Shown here piece after piece: positions 60,867 through 64,000 of a stretch of 64,000 bases of DNA. A model generated the notes under the pieces. The model had not been told where the DNA came from and did no database searches. It saw only the letters and a list, made by a program, of their open reading frames with translations. The translations under genes and the position numbers were made by a program. Position 1 is the first letter of the stretch. The number at the start of each line of letters is the position of its first letter. The stretch comes from Paraburkholderia sp. (GTDB taxonomy: Bacteria > Pseudomonadota > Gammaproteobacteria > Burkholderiales > Burkholderiaceae), in assembly GCF_004298475.1 (NCBI RefSeq), contig NZ_SCRP01000031.1, forward strand, positions 1-64,000. The letters are read 5' to 3'.

Positions 60867-61414
60867 CTTATGTGCAAGACTTGCCAACTTCCGTACCCGG
60901 ATAAATTGAATCCTCGGAGATCAGATCGACACGCGCCGTTCAATCTGTGGTAGTGCGGATTTGTCACGAGACGCTGTGCGCCCGCAAGGTGATTGAATCC
61001 GTCTGCAGGAGGCGAAGTTACCACGAATTCCGCGTGAGTTTGAAGTGATTTAAAACCCTGGACGTTAATACGTTGTTCTAGTCAGACGTCGCCTGATCAA
61101 TTAAATAAAGGGTGCCGTACCGCCAGAGCTGCTCGCGATTTCGCACGTTCCGACGATATTCGCTGGACTGGTTTTATGGCAAACGTTTTACCTTTGCAGG
61201 CGGGTCCAGTTTTGAAAATGGGTTACCGGATCACGCGGCGGATAAAAGGGGGCAATCCGGGAGTTGATTTACACGCGAAAATGGTGGCCGATGAATGGTT
61301 CTAATGCGCCGTGGTCCACGGAATTATCCATCGTGTATTCGTTCCGGGTATGCGATGCCCGGATGGAATGGCGCAATGAATGTCCACCTGCGTCGCCGCG
61401 TACCGTGAACGTCG
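60867..61414. other. Upstream region of the pel operon
   Basis: 548 bases without a supported gene, AT-rich near 61040-61110. It must hold the pel promoter and the binding sites of its regulator. No firm -35/-10 pair was found on the minus strand. Confidence 0.45.
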
Positions 61415-61523
61415 TGTTGCGGCTGACCGTTGCCAGCGGCATGTCGAGGTTGCGCGCGGCCGCCGAAAGGCTGCCTGAATCGACGATCGCGACGAGGATG
61501 GACATGGCTTCGAGGCGATTCAT
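61415..61523 (-). pseudogene. LysR regulator N-terminal fragment
   Basis: About 36 codons match the HTH start of an LTTR (MNRLEAMSILVAIVDSGSLSAAARNLDMPLATVSRN). After this the sequence leaves the family pattern, where a recognition-helix continuation and a RLFxR segment are expected. No effector domain follows. This is a broken gene, of a LysR clade different from the two intact regulators in the window. Confidence 0.7.
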
Positions 61524-61811
61524 GGAGCCTGCCAATTAGTGGAAGGATGAATTCCGATCCTCATGGATTCTCTTTGCGAATGCAAGCGCGTAATATCCAG
61601 ACCTGCGTTTTGAACCTGACGCCGGAATCGCGGCAGTTCTTTGCTTCAGGTGCAGCGGCGGACATGGAGCCGGTCTGGAATGCTGCCGCACTGCGCTTGC
61701 CGACCGGTGTGCTGTCAACTAATCTTTCCTACGGGCGCCTGCTCGCTTCGCTGTGGCCGCGGGTGCGGGACAACGGCCTGATTCGCGCGTCTTTGAAGGG
61801 AGACGGGAAAA

Positions 61812-62012
61812 ATGAAGTTCGCGATGAAAACTGAAATCGGTGCAGACGATCGTGCAACGATCGAGCATGCGATGAAGACTGTCGATGCCGACGCGAAGGT
61901 CGACCTCGACATTGCCGCACAGACGGTCAGTGTCGACTCGTGGCTGATGCCGGAGGAGTTTCTCATCGCGTTCTACGAGGAAGACTACGACGTCGCTATT
62001 GCCGAGTGGTAA
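61812..62012 (+). CDS. Small HMA-like hypothetical protein
   Basis: 66 residues, acidic, with the beta-alpha-beta pattern of heavy-metal-associated domains (MKFAMKTEIGADDRATIEHAMKTVDADAKVDLDIAAQTVSVDSW), but without the CxxC metal motif. The end is EEFLIAFYEEDYDVAIAEW. Similar small proteins occur alone in Burkholderia genomes. GGAG lies nine bases before the ATG. Function unknown. Confidence 0.65.
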   Translation: MKFAMKTEIGADDRATIEHAMKTVDADAKVDLDIAAQTVSVDSWLMPEEFLIAFYEEDYDVAIAEW

Positions 62013-62137
62013 GTTCCCCGAGACTGAAAGCGGTTTTGCGCCGGACAGAAGAAAGACCGAACCGACCGCGCTGCTGCAGGTGTCGCCACGCAGCCGTCGT
62101 CATGACGGGAGGCTGCGCGTGCGTGCCAGGCGTTCAC

Positions 62138-62329
62138 CTACTGGTGACCCACGTGAGACTTGATCGCCCGCCATGTGGCCTGCCAGATCGGCCAGTGGAC
62201 ATGCTCTGAACCTGCCTGGGTGGCGCGCCAGGCGAGAACCGCCGCCGCGGCGATTGCCGCAATAAACACTGCGGGCGCGATTAGCGATCGCCATTCGTTT
62301 TTCATCGCTGTTTTCGGATCGGTTGCCAT
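62138..62329 (-). CDS. Small hypothetical membrane protein
   Basis: 63 residues: a short polar N-terminus (MATDPKTAMKNEWRS), one hydrophobic helix (LIAPAVFIAAIAAAAVLAW) and a His/Trp-rich tail (HVHWPIWQATWRAIKSHVGHQ). No family recognised. Composition and codon choice look natural, but there is no strong ribosome-binding site and no conserved neighbour, so coding is only moderately supported. Confidence 0.45.
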   Translation of the reverse strand: MATDPKTAMKNEWRSLIAPAVFIAAIAAAAVLAWRATQAGSEHVHWPIWQATWRAIKSHVGHQ

Positions 62330-62723
62330 CGGGTGCTCTTGTTATACCGCGTCCGGCGGCTTTCTTGTGGCTTTCAAGGGTCTTCTCGTGGCTGCTGGGG
62401 AGCGGCGTGACACGCGGCGCGCACGCCTGAGACGGATAGCCAGTGGAATGCGCAAGCATAAAGTTGCGTGGAAGGCATTGTTCCCTGAATTGAATTCGGC
62501 AAGTTAACTGAAATCAAACTGCCAGCGAAAACAGTCCGTAAGATGTAGGGCGCTCGCGTCGGCGCGGCGGAGCGCCAGATTGCCCGGTGCCGAAGTCAGG
62601 GAATCCCGGAATCTGGGCAGGAGACGCGTAAAGTGATGGAAAGGGCGGGCGGCACAGCGAGGTGTCACCCGGCCCCTGACGTTTAGAAATGTGGCAGAAG
62701 CCATGGAACGGCAAGGAGTGGAA
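62330..62723. other. Intergenic region before the CoA-transferase gene
   Basis: 394 bases with no supported gene or clear hairpin; it should contain the CoA-transferase promoter, but no confident hexamers were found. Confidence 0.45.
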
Positions 62724-64000
62724 ATGGAATCGCGAATTCAGAATAACTCGTTCATATCGAAGGTGATGCCAGCCAGCGAGGCCGCTGCGCTGATTCAACC
62801 GGGCATGACGGTGGGTATGAGCGGGTTTACCGGCGCAGGCTATCCGAAGGCCGTACCGCTCGAACTCGCTCGGGTGATCGAGGAGGCTCACGCGCGGGGA
62901 GAGCGCTTTGCAATTCGCGTGCTTACAGGCGCATCGACTGCGCCGGAACTTGATGGGGCGCTCGCCAAAGTCGGTGGAATCGATTTTCGTCTGCCGTATC
63001 AGAGCGATCCGGAACTGCGCGCCCGCATCAATCGCGGCGAAATCGAGTACATGGACATCCACCTCGGTCAGGTGGCGCAGTATGCGTGGTTCGGCTTTCT
63101 CGGCGAAATCGACCTGGCGGTGGTCGAGGTTGCCGGCATCCTGCCCGATGGCCGTATGATTCCTTCAACCTCGGTGGGCAACAACAAGACGTGGCTCGAT
63201 CTGGCGAAGAAGGTGATCATCGAGGTGAACTCGAATCAGCCGGCTGGACTCGACGGCATGCACGACATTTATTACGGCACGGCGCTGCCGCCCGACCGCA
63301 AGCCGATTCCGCTCGTCACGCCCGGCGACCGCATCGGCGAGCCGTATCTGCGCGTCGATCCCGCGAAGGTGGTGGCGGTCGTCGAGACTCACGCGCTGGA
63401 CCGTCTCGGCCGCTTCGCCCCGGCCGACGATACCAGCGCGCGCATTGCCGGACATCTCGTCGAATTTTTCCGGCACGAGATTTCGCGCGGACGACTGCGG
63501 CCGGAGCTGCTGCCGCTGCAGTCGGGCGTGGGCAATATCGCCAACGCAGTGCTCACCGGCCTGCGCGACGGCGGTTTTGAAGGCCTCACCGCATTCACCG
63601 AAGTGATTCAGGACGGCATGCTGGACCTGATCCGCACGGACACGATGCGCGTCGCGTCGGCCACTGCACTCTCGTTGAGCCCCGAGGGCGTCGAAGAATT
63701 CCAGCGCAATATCGACCACTATCGCAGCCGTATCGTCCTGCGTCCGCAGGAAATGTCGAACCACGCCGAACTGGTGCGGCGTCTGGGTTGCATCGCCATC
63801 AACGGCATGGTGGAGGCGGATATCTACGGCAACGTCAATTCCACGCACGTCGCGGGCACGGCGATCATCAACGGTATTGGCGGGTCGGGCGATTTTGCGC
63901 GCAATGGCTTCATGTCGTGCTTCGTGACGCCGAGTACCGCGAAAAACGGCGCGATTTCGTGCATCGTGCCGATGGCAAGCCACGTGGACCACACGGAACA
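62724..64000 (+). CDS. Succinate/acetate CoA transferase (acetyl-CoA hydrolase family), 3' end outside window
   Basis: 425 codons are visible and the frame is still open at the window edge. The start at 62724 follows AAGGAG by five bases. The N-terminal domain has GMTVGMSGFTGAGYPKAVPLEL and the middle YMDIHLGQVAQYAWFGFLGEIDLAVVEVAGI. The family Glu that carries the CoA thioester is in LTAFTEVIQDGMLDLI. Later segments (GNVNSTHVAGTAIINGIGGSGDFARNG, SHVDHTE) match the AarC/Cat1-type succinyl-CoA:acetate CoA transferases. About 75 residues are probably missing. Confidence 0.94.
   Translation, partial: MESRIQNNSFISKVMPASEAAALIQPGMTVGMSGFTGAGYPKAVPLELARVIEEAHARGERFAIRVLTGASTAPELDGALAKVGGIDFRLPYQSDPELRARINRGEIEYMDIHLGQVAQYAWFGFLGEIDLAVVEVAGILPDGRMIPSTSVGNNKTWLDLAKKVIIEVNSNQPAGLDGMHDIYYGTALPPDRKPIPLVTPGDRIGEPYLRVDPAKVVAVVETHALDRLGRFAPADDTSARIAGHLVEFFRHEISRGRLRPELLPLQSGVGNIANAVLTGLRDGGFEGLTAFTEVIQDGMLDLIRTDTMRVASATALSLSPEGVEEFQRNIDHYRSRIVLRPQEMSNHAELVRRLGCIAINGMVEADIYGNVNSTHVAGTAIINGIGGSGDFARNGFMSCFVTPSTAKNGAISCIVPMASHVDHTE

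Noticed and set aside
1..64000. Prophage, transposase or integrative element
   Set aside because: No integrase, transposase, phage structural gene, tRNA or att-like direct repeat was found; only gene fragments hint at past rearrangement.

Overview
The window is high-GC DNA with dense coding, short intergenic gaps and a gene repertoire typical of the order Burkholderiales. The family content (DUF2827 proteins, an RcoM-type CO sensor next to cox genes, quinol-type nitric oxide reductase with NsrR) points most strongly to Paraburkholderia or a close relative. This is inferred from gene content only. No rRNA, tRNA, CRISPR array, prophage or intact insertion sequence was seen.

Layout. 1-2.7 kb: the 3' part of a metallophosphoesterase/LamG gene, then a 5'-truncated 5'-nucleotidase of lower GC (a recombination scar). 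3.4-13.2 kb: a cluster of three DUF2827 proteins (probable GT-B-like glycosyltransferases), a NarL-type response regulator, a BvgS/EvgS-like hybrid kinase with REC and HPt domains, and a convergent protein with two GT-A-like modules. A candidate small RNA lies in front of the cluster. 13.5-21.9 kb: a nitric oxide island with quinol NO reductase, a DUF59 protein, two multi-spanning NnrS-like or haem-copper-like membrane proteins, two DUF2249 proteins and the NO-sensing repressor NsrR. A long palindrome matching an NsrR operator overlaps the norB promoter.

22-31.4 kb: a PAS-LytTR regulator of the RcoM type divergent from a form I aerobic CO dehydrogenase operon (coxM-S-L-G-D-E-F plus a MocA-like gene). 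The RcoM keeps the haem His74 but appears to have lost both known sixth ligands. 31.7-37.6 kb: a small membrane protein, a methyltransferase remnant, then LysR, CaiB-type CoA transferase, HMG-CoA-lyase-like and MFS genes. 37.6-44.5 kb: SDR and divergent GlxA-type regulator, then a five-gene minus-strand set (MFS, MoaF-like, small membrane protein, aldo/keto reductase, Old Yellow Enzyme) divergent from a LysR regulator. The same palindrome is present at the LysR promoter and upstream of the aldo/keto reductase.

44.8-60.9 kb: a small Ala/Gln-rich protein, a chemotaxis receptor and a complete minus-strand pelABCDEFG exopolysaccharide operon, ending with an extra stand-alone GH114 hydrolase. The hydrolase domain of PelA looks catalytically dead, while the extra GH114 protein has all expected catalytic residues. 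61.4-64 kb: a LysR fragment, two small proteins and the 5' part of a succinate/acetate CoA-transferase gene. The main themes are gas sensing and detoxification (NO, CO), surface polysaccharide production (Pel, DUF2827 cluster) and two-component or LysR-controlled accessory metabolism.
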